64,000 bases of DNA from Pleodorina starrii (taxonomy: Eukaryota > Chlorophyta > Chlorophyceae > Chlamydomonadales > Volvocaceae), in assembly GCA_030267565.1 (NCBI GenBank), contig BRXU01000012.1:2478501-2542500 (forward strand), given 5' to 3'. The notes below the pieces were generated by a model. That model saw nothing but the letters and a program-made list of their open reading frames with translations. It had not been told where the DNA came from and did no database searches. Positions 47,578 through 59,851 of this stretch are shown here, in pieces. The translations under genes were made by a program, and so were the position numbers. Position 1 is the first letter of the stretch; every line of letters begins with the position of its first letter.

Positions 47578-50500
47578 GGATAACCTATTCAAGTAGAGAG
47601 AAATATTTGAATTGAATAAGCTGCATGAAGGGAGGAAAGACATTGATCGAACCGTGTGAGCACCCATCAAATTCCCAAGTCCCAAGCACTCGCTAAGAGG
47701 CTCCGTCAAGGTGACGGTCTAGGAGTAGAGAGAAGTCTTCAGCTGTCATGATGTTTATACTGTATACAAGGAATGTGTTGTAGATACCTGGCGGTAGTTC
47801 GTAAATTTGCACGTACGGCAGCTAGCAAGCGCCAGAGTTACCGGGAAAGTGCAGTTGTTGCGGCCATTACTTTGAATCTGACTTTTCCTTTATTTGAGGT
47901 ATCTGTGTGAAGTTGCTTTTAAATTAGCATGTTTCGATGATCCGGATTTTAATATGTCGAACTTCGAGGTGTTGCTGAAATAAACGAAGTTCCTTGAGAT
48001 TCCACTCACAACAACTTTTAGCTACAAACTGGTTCTGTGGATTATCTTCTAGCAAAATGGCGGGCCAGGGGCTGCCGTAACAATACGTGTCGGAAGCACA
48101 CATCCGCCGATCCATGAACGTGCGCCTTTGCAAAACCATAAGCGTGTCTTTCAGGTTGTGCTCATTCCATTTGCTATAAAATTTATCGAAGGGGATTCCA
48201 CCTTAGTAATAAGTAGTACAGCAATGTTATGGGAACACCGTTGATTGGATTCTTGCATTCATACACGTACGCACTATACTTGGATTTGGAATCATAAACC
48301 CTCAATATACTTATATTCTAATGCCTGATAAAATCTTATGCCGTGATGTTGTGACTTTCGTCATCAACGCCCACCCTGGCCGCCATCGCTTCGACGAGAG
48401 CGCGAGCAGTCGACGCCTGTCGTCCTTTCCTCGGTTTTTGCTGGTCGGGTCGCTGTTAATAAACAACCTGCGCTGCGCTTCGAGGGCTCCACAGGCTCTG
48501 CCGTTAAACAACACATCCCTCACGACCAGTCGACCACCGACAACAGCTTGTCGTCTGTTGTCGTCGCGGCAAGGTGTGCTACGCCCGCTGCTGCTGTCCT
48601 GCGACGCCTTCGCGTGCATGAGAATAAAGTTGCAAAAACAGTTTCCTTACATTTGCAGCTCTACCCTTGGCCAGCAGGGTTCGCACACATTTAACGACGC
48701 CATGCGTGGTGCCGAAAGAACAGCGATGGCAGCAGCCCTTGCGCGGTTAATTGATTGATTACAGAGGAGCTAGATAACAGCTACATAGTGCGCGGTTGTG
48801 TCCCGCGGTCGATACCCTGCTGCGCTGCTGGCATCTGAAAACCTCGAACAAGGCAGACCGCGTTGGGTTTGTGCCGTTTGGAGCCCGGGAGCCGTACAGA
48901 TACGTCATGGGGTCACGCGCGTCACCTTCCTTCGCCGAAACCAGCGGCAGGCAGCTCAACAGGGCCAGCCATTTCCGGTGGAGAGTTTGCACATGACAAA
49001 AAATGGCTATCATGCGACGACCGGACGGCACAAGTAACAACGGGCCGACTACAAGCAGGACACAAAGCAGGCTTCACAAGGACTATTGGGCACTGGCAAG
49101 TGGTATGGTAAGCGCTTCGAGTTGAGCGACGAGGGCCCCGTGCCCTCATCGTAGCGGGAGCAGCCTCAGACTGCATATACCGCCGCGACGAGGTTTCCAA
49201 CTAACGGACCACCGCCGCGAGACGAGGACCAAGCATGCGACACGCAAACCAGCAGGCGACTACTGAACGCGGGATCGCCAGCGTGCAAGCAACCACTCGG
49301 GTTGTCGGGTACTGGACGGATACGCGCAGCGGTAAGTCGAAACCCAAAACAAAGCCATGCGCAGAAATTCGGGCCGGGGGCGGCCTTGTCCAGCGGAAAT
49401 GCATGCAGCGAGGCAACGAAGCACCTAAGCGCCTGCCTTCGATCATCGAAGGGCCCATGCGCTGTTGCGCTCCCACAATACCCGCACGTACACGTCAGGC
49501 GTGACGCCCGCCGCATCCGTGATCCGTCCCTTATTCCGTCAGTCGGATAAATGTCCAAGCAAGCAAACAAGCGTGTGGCCCCATTTGCTTATGGAATGAC
49601 GCGACGACGTAATGTACCCACCGGCGGATCTCTCCCACCAGCGGCTCAAGATCACCACTAACGGCTCTTCAGCTCTAGTTAAAACTGCTTGTTCAGCAGC
49701 ACTAAGCCAGCCCCGCTGGCTTACCCTAGAGCGACCACTGAATGTACAGAGGCCGCACGAATCTGTACGAGCCAGGGTTGGCCGCTAACAATCGTTCAAT
49801 CGCCCAACGATGCATAACCAACGAAAATTATACAACATCGACCGCCCCTAAACGCACATCTCACGCACTCCTGCGATGCTTGCTATTCAGTTGTGGATGA
49901 AGCCCAGCGCAAGTCCCGCCCACATGATCGCGACCGGGAGCGAGGAAGCGGACGGCAGCTGAGCCGCGCTTTATTGGGCAAATGGATTTAGTTTCATTAC
50001 GTTCTCTCCGCTACAGTGCACGGCCAGCTGGACCGCTGGCTCTAATCTTCCCAGGGTCTGGAATCCCACTGCATCAACAGTAACCAACTACAGCAACGAT
50101 GTCGCAATAATTCTGTCTCGTCGTCACGAGTACCCGTACGGAACGCCGAGTCGGCGATTGCTCAGAAGTAAGTATATGACGTGGATAAATATCTTGGTAA
50201 GAATGTATTATTAACATATTTGTTTAGTTCTAGGATGCTGAAGTGCTGGATGCGGAGCAGCCGGCAGGTGACGAATGGTCTATCTGTCAGTGTCAGTCCG
50301 GTCATCTGCACGGCAGCGTTTCAAACCTGAATGATTAAGTTTATGTTGTCATCGCGATGGTAACAGCACCAACACTCCGTCAGAAAAGTTGAGTTCCCAC
50401 CTTTAGTAAGGGTGGCCGGGTTGGATGGGCCCAACTGTGAGCAGCGCTTTTGGAACATATATTTATTAAAATCAAAGGAATAAATAACAAAATCTCAATC

Positions 50501-50865
50501 ATTGTGAACACGATGAAGCAACTGCTTGAGTGAGCCGCTGTGTAGGTACGTAGTGTGAGAAGGGTGTGAGACTCTGGCGTGCAGTACTGCCGTATGGACC
50601 ATCTGACACTCTGCCTCCTGTAAGAGCGAGCCCAGACATACATAAGCAGGAGCGCCATACCCAAGGCAATCATATCTTACTGTTCAAAACGCATACATCA
50701 AGCCTCATTTCACGGATCTAGGCAATCTACGGGGGTGCAATAGGTAAAGTGAGGACGCAAGGAGTAGCAGCGAATCACAAACCAGCACCTGCGCTGCATT
50801 GTTTCAAGTCGACGAAATAATACTAGATATAATTTGTGATATTAAATTAGCTTCTGTGATTCTCG
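47578..50865. other. Intergenic region between divergent genes F and E
   Basis: It should hold the two promoters. Composition is more AT-rich (for example 48180-48320 and 50160-50240). A 145-codon ATG frame at 48321-48758 is open but has no domain, codon or splice support, so I do not call it. No RNA gene or recognisable repeat was found. Confidence 0.55.
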
Positions 50866-52289
50866 ATGTCGCGGCTCGCCATGTCAGCCCTAACGGCTCT
50901 GGTCACCCTCTGTCTGCTGCTGCTTTCGCGGCAGGCAGCAGCAGCGGATGAGCGCATCACAAGCCACCGTAAGTAAATATTTGTGAATGGATTAAAAGAA
51001 GGGTTCACGGCAGCTGGTCGCAAACTTGATTCCACGCCACGTCCGGAGGGATGTACCATCGCCGTCTCCTCCTCGCCCTCAGCCGGTCGCCCCCCTCGCT
51101 GTGTGCCCATATGCCGCAGGTGCCTTCAGATTGCGCGGACGGCGCCAGATTCGTGCAGCTGAGGATGTCCCGTCGATTGGTTCCCCAGCGCCTTCCCCGA
51201 CGCAACCAAGCGTCCAAGCGCCGCCTCCTTCCAAGAAGCCGTCCGCCAAGTCACCACCACCCGCTCGCAGCCCGGCCAAACCCGTCAAATCACTGAGCCC
51301 ACCACGGCCCTCTCCGCTGCTGCCACAGCCTCCGTCCTCACCAGCGCCTTCGCGGCCCCCCTCGACTCCTTCTCCCCCCCCGGCTGCCCCCGGACGGAAT
51401 CCACGCGATGGTGGGGCTGTTGATCCCCTAGGTGGCGGCAACTGCCCAGACGTGGACACGCTTCTGAACCGCACCAACGTCTACCGAGCGCGCCACCAGG
51501 CGCTGGCCCTGACCTGGAGCGCCAGCCTGGCAGCCGCCTCCGCCGCCTACGCGCAGAAGCTGGCGGATGGCGGATGCACGCTGAAGCACTCGGGCGGGAG
51601 GGACTACGGCGAGAATCTAATGATGATTCAGGGCTCCCCGAAACCCGACAGCACCTGCACGGTGGCGGCCAAGGGCTGGTACGGCGAGGTCCGCGATTAC
51701 GACTTTGATGCGGCCCAGCCCTTTGCCGACAACTGGTCCAAGCGCATCGGCCACTTTACACAGCTGGTGTGGCGCGGCACCTCGTCCATGGGCTGTGGGG
51801 TGGGGATGGCGGATGCGGTGTTGCCTATCGGCGGCGGCCGCACACTGGCGGGCGGCTGCAAGATCATCGTGTGCCGCTACCGGGCACCCGGCAACGTGGC
51901 AAGCGACATGGCGTTCCTCAGAAACGGTGAGAGGCATGGCAGGGCGGTCGAGACTGGAAGGGCCCCTGATAACAGAGAACGCGCGAGAGGTATGGCAGGG
52001 CGGTCGAGAGGACGCACGCAGGGGGCATGTAGGTTAGAAGCAAGGTGGTTCCCCAACGAGGGCGGTGCGTTGCAGAGGTAGCGGGCAGACAGTGGCCCAC
52101 GACCCTCGAGCGAGCACAAGCAATGCGGCAAACATTGACAACTACTTGTACCAGCAACGACTTGCACGTAGCGTGAATGTACAAATATCCGGTAGGTGCC
52201 CAAACCCTAACCCTTTGCCCTGCCATCCTTGCCTTTCCGCCCCGTATGCATGTGCAGTGCTTCGCAACACCACTGAAGTCGTTGTTTGA
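50866..52289 (+). CDS. CAP gene E: secreted HRGP-CAP protein, most intron-poor copy
   Basis: Exons 50866-50968, 51120-51926 and 52258-52289, 313 aa. Exon 1 encodes a signal peptide (MSRLAMSALTALVTLCLLLL, then an Ala-rich cleavage region) and ends at GTAAGT, phase 1. Exon 2 holds both the short Pro-rich spacer (about residues 55-135: PPPSKKP, PPPARSP, PPRPSP) and the entire CAP domain (about 139-303) without a break: NVYRARHQA, DYGENLMM, GWYGEV, GHFTQLVW and IIVCRYRAPGN. So three introns present in A, B, C and F are missing. The last exon is 32 nt, VLRNTTEVVV, with a sequon. A second ATG six codons in could also start. A TGTAA at 52903-52907, about 610 bases after the stop, may be the poly(A) signal. 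Predicted ECM protein. Confidence 0.93.
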
Positions 52290-53169
52290 TAACTAGGAAG
52301 GAACAAGCAGGACAAGGCGCGCCGCCAATACGGGAGCCGATTGACACATGTACGGCGGTCCAGACGCCATGAAGTACGTAGTGCACAGTACATAAGTACG
52401 ACAGGGCTCGTGATGTTGTGGTTCGCCTGGCGGGACGGGAGCGAGTTACTTCTGCGTGAGGCAGGCAGGAGCGAGTAAATAAAAGTCGACGATACGACAA
52501 CGAACGCGAACAATAATAAGTGAAACAACCGAGCAATGTGCATCCCGCCAAGCCGGTTTGGCTTCGGCTGGACATTGAGTCGTTGAGGGTTGCTGGCTGG
52601 GCCCGGGTTCGCCGAGCGAGCCTACATGCTTCCCGCCGCACTTCATTCGCGGACGGAGGCATACGTACGTACGTGTGCGTGTATGTATATGTGTGTATGT
52701 CTGTGTGCAGCTTAAGCGCATTTGCAGCAGGATGCTTGCTAAATGCATCAACCGATTTTGTCCCTGATGGCATTGCCGTGAGTTGGTGTGCTGACACCTG
52801 TCTGGGTCCCGCGCGCGTTCCCGCCGAGCTACCCTTCTCCCCAGCGCCCGAGCAAGCGAACAGTGGCCGAAAGGCTACCGTAGTCAGTCGCAAGAGCATC
52901 CATGTAATTTTGGAAGTACTTGCAGTAGCAATAGGTTTTATATTGGGCACAAGGTTGAACGTTAAGAGTCGGCGCGAGGGCCAGCTCGTGGGGTAGGGTG
53001 GGGTCAGCCGGGCATGTGTGTGAGTGGAAGCTGGTTTGCTGATGGAAGTCCTTATTAGACGATCGAAGTAGTGCTGAAATATGCCTGAGTTTAGTGCACT
53101 TCTGTTCACGCAACCAACCTAAAATGCGGGCTGGGTACGGTAGATGCAGGTAGATGGTTCCTTTTGCTT

Positions 53170-53416
53170 GACTGAGGCGGTTCATGAGCCTTCGGGTTCG
53201 TTTGAACCGTACGAGCTCACTGAAGCTTGTAACATCATCATCATCAATTAAGTGGTATCGCGTATGTTTCCTTACCAGTCATCACCACATCCTACCTAAT
53301 TGACTATAAACGAACTTGTCACTTCGTCCCAAAGTCATGTGGATGGATGGATGTTACAAGCTTCAATGAGCTCGTACGGCTCAAACGAACCCGGAGGCTC
53401 ATGAACCGCCTCAGTC
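53170..53416. repeat. Fold-back element with 67-bp inverted arms
   Basis: Arms at 53170-53236 and 53350-53416 are inverted copies of each other with only a few mismatches; both contain AAGCTTGTAACATC or its complement. The spacer is 113 bases and holds ATC/ATGG short repeats. The size and structure suit a small non-autonomous fold-back or MITE element. Confidence 0.85.
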
Positions 53417-53537
53417 GCGCAAAAAAGATAAAGAAAACCAAAAAGACAAAGAAAGTCATGTATGCTTGGATTACTCGGCCCTGTAGTACGTACACGGCAG
53501 TATGTAGTACAGAGCCGCCGCTGCCGACTGCTTTTCT

Positions 53538-54319
53538 AGGGCCACGCCTACTGCGTCCAGCTTCTGTACCGATGAATGTCACCCCTCCGTCAGGGCGCTT
53601 ACCGCCCTCTCCAGCGCCGCGTGCTGGTATCAAATGTCCAAAGTCTCCGCCATGCTCTTAAGTATTTTTTTGACCTCCTCGATGTCCTTTTTAGCTGTCG
53701 TCAAATCGTATGCTCTCCTCTCCGGTGATTGTTCCATGATGTTGGGCGGGCACGTCCTGTTCCAGTCCCTGTAACCTGGCTGATAATCAGTAGCGAAGCC
53801 AGCGTCTAAGCTACCTAATCTCGCTTCTGGCAAGGTTCCAGGGACTGGATCAGGACGCACCAGACATCATGGAACAGTCGCCCGAGAGGACAGCATACGA
53901 TCTGACGACATCGAGGAGGTCAAGGAAATGTTCAAGAGCATGGCGGAGATTTTGGACATACGCGCAAACCAGCACGCGACGCTGGAGAGGCAGGGCGGTA
54001 AGCGCCCTGACGGAGGGGTTACATTCATCGGTACAGAAGCTGGACGCGGTAGGCGTGGCCCTGCCTCGGAAAGCAGTCGGCAGCGGTTCACGCCATACAG
54101 CAGCAACAGCACCATGACCGGCAGGTGATACAGGGCGCGGCGACTAAGACCGACGCGTTGCAACAGCTGGTGGAGAAGCTGGCAAGGAACCTGGCAGCGC
54201 AGCAGGACGCGGCACATACAGGCATCCGCGCCAGCGCGCGTCGCCCAGACGATCGAAGGGTGCCCAGGCCGCCGTGGCCCAGACGGCGGCCGCGCCGCTG
54301 GTGGAAAGCGACTCGCTAA
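53538..54319. pseudogene. Inverted pair of decayed coiled-coil ORFs (mobile-element remnant)
   Basis: Two copies face each other: 53538-53777 (coding sense minus) and 53834-54062 (coding sense plus), about 56 bases apart. Both begin MEQSPERxAYDLTT. The minus copy continues KKDIEEVKKILKSMAETLDI, a coiled-coil-like heptad pattern, and stops. The plus copy lacks 13 bases after DLTT and is frameshifted, but the same peptide resumes in another frame (EMFKSMAEILDI). The plus side then carries more of the ancestral frame to about 54319, including ALQQLVEKLARNLAAQQDA, also helical. Structure and decay suggest fragments of a mobile element, perhaps a gag-like protein. I cannot name the family. Confidence 0.6.
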
Positions 54320-54967
54320 TCCTCTCGCACTCAATTGTCCCCTTTGGCCGCTAGTATCTCCTCCTGCATGGGCGGCTTTCTACTGTCGTGCTTTTAGGCG
54401 TTTTTGTTCCCTTAGGCCCTCGGCTCGTATGGGGTTTTTGTTCATGTAACCCAACCATGTAACAAACACACACACGCACACACACACGCACACACGCACA
54501 CACACACGGTACGCACGTACATGTTTCCCGACGGCCCTTCCGTGTGGGGAAAGACAGGAGCAGCCGGGCTAAGGCCGGCTTCTTCGCGTGGGTCCGCATT
54601 GAATACCCACTGCTTGCGGTTTTTGGCTGGGCGACATCAGCCGGGAGGTGTTGGGCGGACCATGCATCCGGCATGTACGGCGGTTCCCAATACAGCACAA
54701 GCACGAGCGGAGTTGCCGCTAACTATCATACTTTTGAGATTTTGTTTGTTAATCATATGCAGTATAAGCAGTACTTGCCGTGATAATACGGCAACGAACA
54801 AGGCACGCGCTTTCCGCCGCGCCACACAAACCGCTGTACGGCGATGCGGGCGTCTGATTCCCATCCATAAACCGCTGAATGCGCTAACTAGCAAAGCTCC
54901 CCCGTTCGTTGGCACGGCCGCTCCATGGGGTTAGTTAAATTACATAATCATCTACAAAACACCTAAT

Positions 54968-57121
54968 ATGTTGCCTACCCCCGTTCGACCCATGTTCACG
55001 ATGCGCGCCTCCTTGCGGTTACTTCGACTTCGGCTGGTTTTGGTGGTTTTGACGGCTGCTGGCGTCATCGGTGCCGTTGCCGCCCAGGACAAAGCGGACC
55101 GCCTGCGCGGCAAAGTGGACTCTACTGCCATTATCGGAGCCCACAGCAGCCCCGCGTCAGGGGTTTCTTCACACCAAGGGGGCTCCAAGGGCGCAGCGGC
55201 CGGCGAAGCCCAGCTTCTCATCGCTGCGGCACAGCTTCCTCCTTCGCGTCCTCCTCTTCCCACGCCTACTTCTGTACAGCTCGATAAGAAGACGGCCGTG
55301 CTGCGCCATTTGCGGGAGTTGGTGAGGGCCATTACCGCCCAGCAGGCCAAAACCCGAGGTGTGTATTTATTGTCGTGTTGGCGAGAGTATTGGGAAACAA
55401 GCATTACCGAGTGAAATAAACCAGCCAGTGCGTTAATTGGATCATCCAGCGGGGTTTGCGTGCCTGGAACGAAGGCCGCACTCACAGCCAGCTGCGGTTC
55501 GCCTTGGGGGGGCCAAAGGGAATGCGCCGTCTCCGCTCGCCCACGTACAGCCTGCTGGATGGCCGCTATTGCCGCATGTGTGATACGGTAATCTGTTGGA
55601 TGCGAATATCTGCCCTGGTGGTGGTGGTGGTGGTGGTGGTGCGGCCGACGTGCACAGCTCGAGGAAGATTCATCATATCCTCTCAACATATCCGGTTTTC
55701 GGCGGGGGTAAGACGGAGCAGGCAGTCCAAACGCAGCCTCCCGTTTTGCAGTCATCGGTTCGTCTGTCGATTGCTCATTCACGCCTGATACGCCGCAGCA
55801 GGTACCCTTAAGGCGCGCCCACACCCCAAGCCGCAGAGGCCTTTGCACAGGCGCCTGAAGCTCCCGAAGGCGGGAGCCGCCACCACGCCACCCCCAGGGC
55901 AGCAGCAGCAGCCGTCGTCATCATCATTCTCATCACAGGCGCCGGCCCACGCGCCTTGGTCGCCGCCGCCACCGCGGCAACCCAACGTCACAGGTCAGCA
56001 GTACGGAAGTGCGTAATGTCGTAGATTATTCTGGAACAGATGTCCGGCCGGCATACATACATACACCTCAGAGCTCAGGCCATTGTTCGGTCTCCAGGCG
56101 CACCTGTGTCAGCCTGTGTACAGCCTGCGTCGAGTCTGTCCGACGGACCACTGCTGCAACAACGTGAATCGCTGAGACACGCACGCCTTGGTGTGCACGC
56201 CTATATGTATGCAGGCGGCGCCTGCCCCGATGTCAAGCCCACCCTGGACCAAACCAACGTCTACCGACTACGCCACCAGGCGCCGGCCCTGACCTGGAGC
56301 GCCAGCCTGGCAGCCGCCTCCGCCGCCTACGCGCAGAAGCTGGCGGGCATTTGCGATCACGCCCATTCGAGCGACTACAGCTACGGCGAGAATATAATCA
56401 TGATCAAGGCGAATGACGTGGACGACACGTGCCGGGAGTCTGTGGGGGCTTGGTACAGCGAGGTGGACGCCTACGACTTTGATGCGGCCCAGCCCTTTGC
56501 CGCCAACTGGTCCAAGGGCGTCGGCCACTTCACGCAGCTGGTGTGGCGCGGCACGTCTGGTGTGGGCTGCGGGGTGGGCATAAACGATGGCTGGGGGGAG
56601 GAGTTTGTGCCCGGCAGGTTTATGCGGCTCAAGTGCAAGGTGGTGGTGTGCAGGTATCAGGCACCCGGCAACTACGCGGGCAATGAGGTCTTCCGTGACA
56701 ATGGTGAGTGAGTGTGCGTGCGTGCGTGCGTGCGTGCGTGGCTGGGGATAACCTCGCATGTCTGGTTCGCCGCGCGCGCCCCGTGTGCACACACACACGC
56801 AGGCACACACGCACGCACTCACGCGCGACTATGCCGCTATTCCCTTTTATTACGTACCTCGCCGGGACCTCCCTGCCTTCATGTTAACTCTGTCAGGCCG
56901 CGAACTGCCATAGCTTACATGGTATTCCTTACGTAGCCCCCCCCCACCCCTCCCCCTCCCTGCGCCCATGCATGCGCTCCTAGCTACAGACCTGGGCGCT
57001 CGCCCTTCGTTAGTTAGGTAGTTAGTTAGTTGCTACCCGCCCGCCCGCCCGCCGCCCCGTCCTGCTCGGTGCTCGCCCCGGTCCCGCAGTGCTGCGCAAC
57101 ATGACTGCTGCAGTGCAGTAA
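54968..57121 (+). CDS. CAP gene G: secreted protein with short Pro/Gln linker and CAP/SCP domain
   Basis: Exons 54968-55358, 55802-55993, 56215-56703 and 57090-57121, 367 aa, phases consistent. The first exon is much longer than in paralogues. It has an N-terminal hydrophobic signal (LRLLRLRLVLVVLTAAGV) and then about 90 residues not seen in the other copies, ending in a basic, helix-like stretch (KKTAVLRHLRELVRAITAQQ). ATGs at codons 9 and 12 could start instead; the last gives the more typical signal peptide. Exon 2 is a short linker (PPPGQQQQ, SPPPPRQP) rather than a long HRGP spacer. Exon 3 encodes the whole CAP domain, about 195-357: NVYRLRHQA, SYGENIIM, AWYSEV, GHFTQLVW and VVVCRYQAPGN. 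The last exon gives VLRNMTAAVQ with a sequon. The two introns inside the CAP domain are absent. TGTAA at 57700-57704 may end the transcript. Confidence 0.88.
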
Positions 57122-59851
57122 GGGCAGGATGAGGAGGAATGCGCACCGGATTGGCCTCGAGGTGTGGTCACTTGCCAGTCAGCCCCTGCTGCTGGTGGTG
57201 GGGAAGGCCTGGGAGCGCAGCGGTGCAAGCCGTCATCCCCCCTCCTCTGCTCCCATAACCCACGCACGCCTTGGCCCCCGGCCGGGCGTATCATAACTGG
57301 CACTCTGCCTGTTCGGTGTACCCGCGTGGCGCCTGCTGGTACGTGATGACTGGTGCGTGGCGCCTGGAATGTGGCGACTGGTACGTGGCGACTGGAGGAC
57401 TGGTACGTGATGACGTGTGCGTGGGATGTGCGTGGTCTGCCGTCTGCGGTGCGTCGCTGCAGCCCGTACAACAATTGTACGATTGATGATTTGTTGCTTT
57501 GGAGCCGCCGTTAGTTATTAGCTCTTTTGCGTTCGCTGGACAAGCGTGCACGCACGCATGTGGCCGGGACTGGTTCCACAATTCGGACTTATGAGTTCTG
57601 TGTGCGACTGAAAAACTGTCGTGCCGACGATTCAGAAAGAGTGACGGACGGGTGGTCGGTGCCCCAGTAGGTGGGCGCGCTGGGCTACATATGCATTATT
57701 GTAACAGTAATATTGCATAATTGTCGTATGTACGAACGAACGAGCTTATTAGCCGTCAGCAGTGCGTCGGCACCGCATATAAAATGTAGCTGCGACCTGC
57801 TTGCCAGCTGGACGGCCGCCGCAGTCGTCGCCCGACGAGCACTGATGAGCACTGCATAGCACTGTTTGGAAGGCCAGCAGGGGACTCCACTTCAGGAAGT
57901 TTACGGAAACCAGAAGTAAGAGCAGATACCGGGTGGAGAGAATCCCGCCCAGGAAAGTCTATTTGGGGCGAGATAGGATGAACCGCAATGGTCCGTGGCT
58001 CCGAGCCCGAAAAGCGGTAATCCGTCGTCCGTCGTCCTCGGCGGATGCGCCCGACCAGCGACCACACCGTGTCCCACATACACGCTGTGACCGGCAGTAG
58101 GTAGACCCGGCAGGTAGGCCCCCCAAAAACAAAACAGCAAATTCCAAGTGCGCGAAACGTTTGGAGCACAGCCCGTGATCTCGGCGGGCCCTGCGTAGAT
58201 AACGCACGGTTATACGTACGCGTGCCGTACTGCTGTACACCTCCTCCGCCGTACCATGCATACCAGAAAGTAAACCACAGTGCACAGTCTGCAAGTGACC
58301 GCGTCCGCCGCCCACCCTATATATGCTCGGCCATCACCGGGGTTGTCCTTCGCCACCAGCAGCCGACATGCGCAGTCTAATAAGCCTGACTAAGCTAAGC
58401 CTGACTAAGACATGCAGCAACGGGTTCTCTCACAACAACTCCTGGGGCAGTCGCCCCACGTACGTTTAATACTCCTGGCCGTGCCGCATCGATTCATTGG
58501 CCGTTCGAGGTTCGACCCACATGAAAAGAAAGAACCACCCGCACACGTCACACCCGGATGGAAAAAGAGACACGGTAGGTAGGTATGTACGTATGAACAT
58601 GCATGAATCGGCCCAGGGGACGCGGTACGACGTAACCCAGACAGGCGCACGAATGATGTCCGTTCGGAAAAACGCACACACGCACCCACGCACCCACACA
58701 AATTGAAAAAAACTCACACTGCACTGGACCAGATGTTGGCCCACACGCCCAGATAAATTCGAACTTAACAGCAACTCACACAGCGAGCTTGGTCTTAGCG
58801 GTTAAACATCAAGTACCGTAATAACCCTTGCAGCCCGATTGCCTGGAATGGAGGGGTTCGCACACTCCTCAACAGGGCTGCTGCGGTCCGTCCATACATC
58901 TCCCACACACACGCTGCCTCCCAGCGCACAGTGACCCCTAAACATGAATGGGTATTGCAGCCCTCTGGCGCTGCCCCCACTACGGAACTGCTCCATCCTG
59001 CTACCTTGCCCCGCCCTGCCTGGCTCTGTATCCTGCTGCCCCTGCCTAATTGCACATATGCCATTGCGCCGCATCACCCGAATGAGTCGGCCCGTCCGTC
59101 CGTCCGTCCGTATAACACACGCGGAGGGTCGTGTCTGTGTCTGCGCCTGCGCCTGTGTCTAAGGCAATTGCATGCAGTTGCATCTCTTCCAGCACGCCGG
59201 TGCACGAATGGCCAGCTGGCCCGCTGGCTCTACACCCTCCTGAGGGTCTGTCTGGAACGAGCCCACTGCCACAACCACAACAGCACACCAACCTGCGAAA
59301 CTGTCATCAAGCGGGACGCCAGCCGCACGCGGCGCCGCCCGAATCGGTGGTGCCCGAATCGGTGGTGCCCGAGTCGGTGGTGCCCGAATCGGTGGTGCCC
59401 GAATCGGTGGTGCCCGAATCGGTGGTGCCAAGGATACACGTTGAAGAAGAGGGAGGGCACCCACGTGTCATCCGCGCACCCACTGCAGGGCTCCTAAGAA
59501 GCACCGCATCGGCGGGACGCGGGAGATCGACCACAGCACACTGCATGTATTTGACTGTACGCATGGCATCGTATGAATCGCTTAATAAGCCATCCGACAA
59601 GGCTCCCTTGCCTGTGTGCCGTAGCAGGCCAGAATCCGGATGCTTAACAACTGTTAACCAACCAAGACACAGTCCCGATGAAACCCCAAGCTCAGTCTTG
59701 CAAAGCTGGCCTCTCCCGCTCTCAACATAACGGATGGTCAGCGCATGTCGAGTGCGCGGCGGGGAGCGACTGCACCGTCCGCCGTGCGCCGCTGATCGCC
59801 GTACTTTTCCGGTGTGTCGCTCCCTGATCGCGGCCGCCTGCTCGTCCACCC
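57122..59851. other. Intergenic region between convergent genes G and H
   Basis: No gene is supported. ACGTGATGACTGGTRCGTGG-type short repeats lie at about 57340-57420. A TATATATG at 58318 has no coding sequence after it. The 15-bp minisatellite at 59341 is listed separately. Confidence 0.55.
59341..59430. repeat. 15-bp minisatellite, six copies
   Basis: Six copies of GAATCGGTGGTGCCC run from 59341 to 59430, with GAGTCGG in the third and CCA at the very end. A period divisible by three keeps any frame open across it, so the resulting pentapeptide frames are not evidence of a gene. Confidence 0.9.

Larger units (their letters stand above)
52290..54967. other. Intergenic region between genes E and G, with transposon debris
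   Basis: It contains the likely 3' UTR of gene E, a GTGT/TACG microsatellite near 52660-52710, a fold-back element and an inverted ORF pair (both listed separately), and a CA microsatellite at about 54464-54508. Apart from that debris no gene is supported. Confidence 0.6.

Noticed and set aside
48321..48758. 145-codon ATG frame between genes F and E
   Set aside because: No domain, no intron structure, unremarkable composition, and no similarity to anything in the window. An open frame of this length can occur by chance in this composition.
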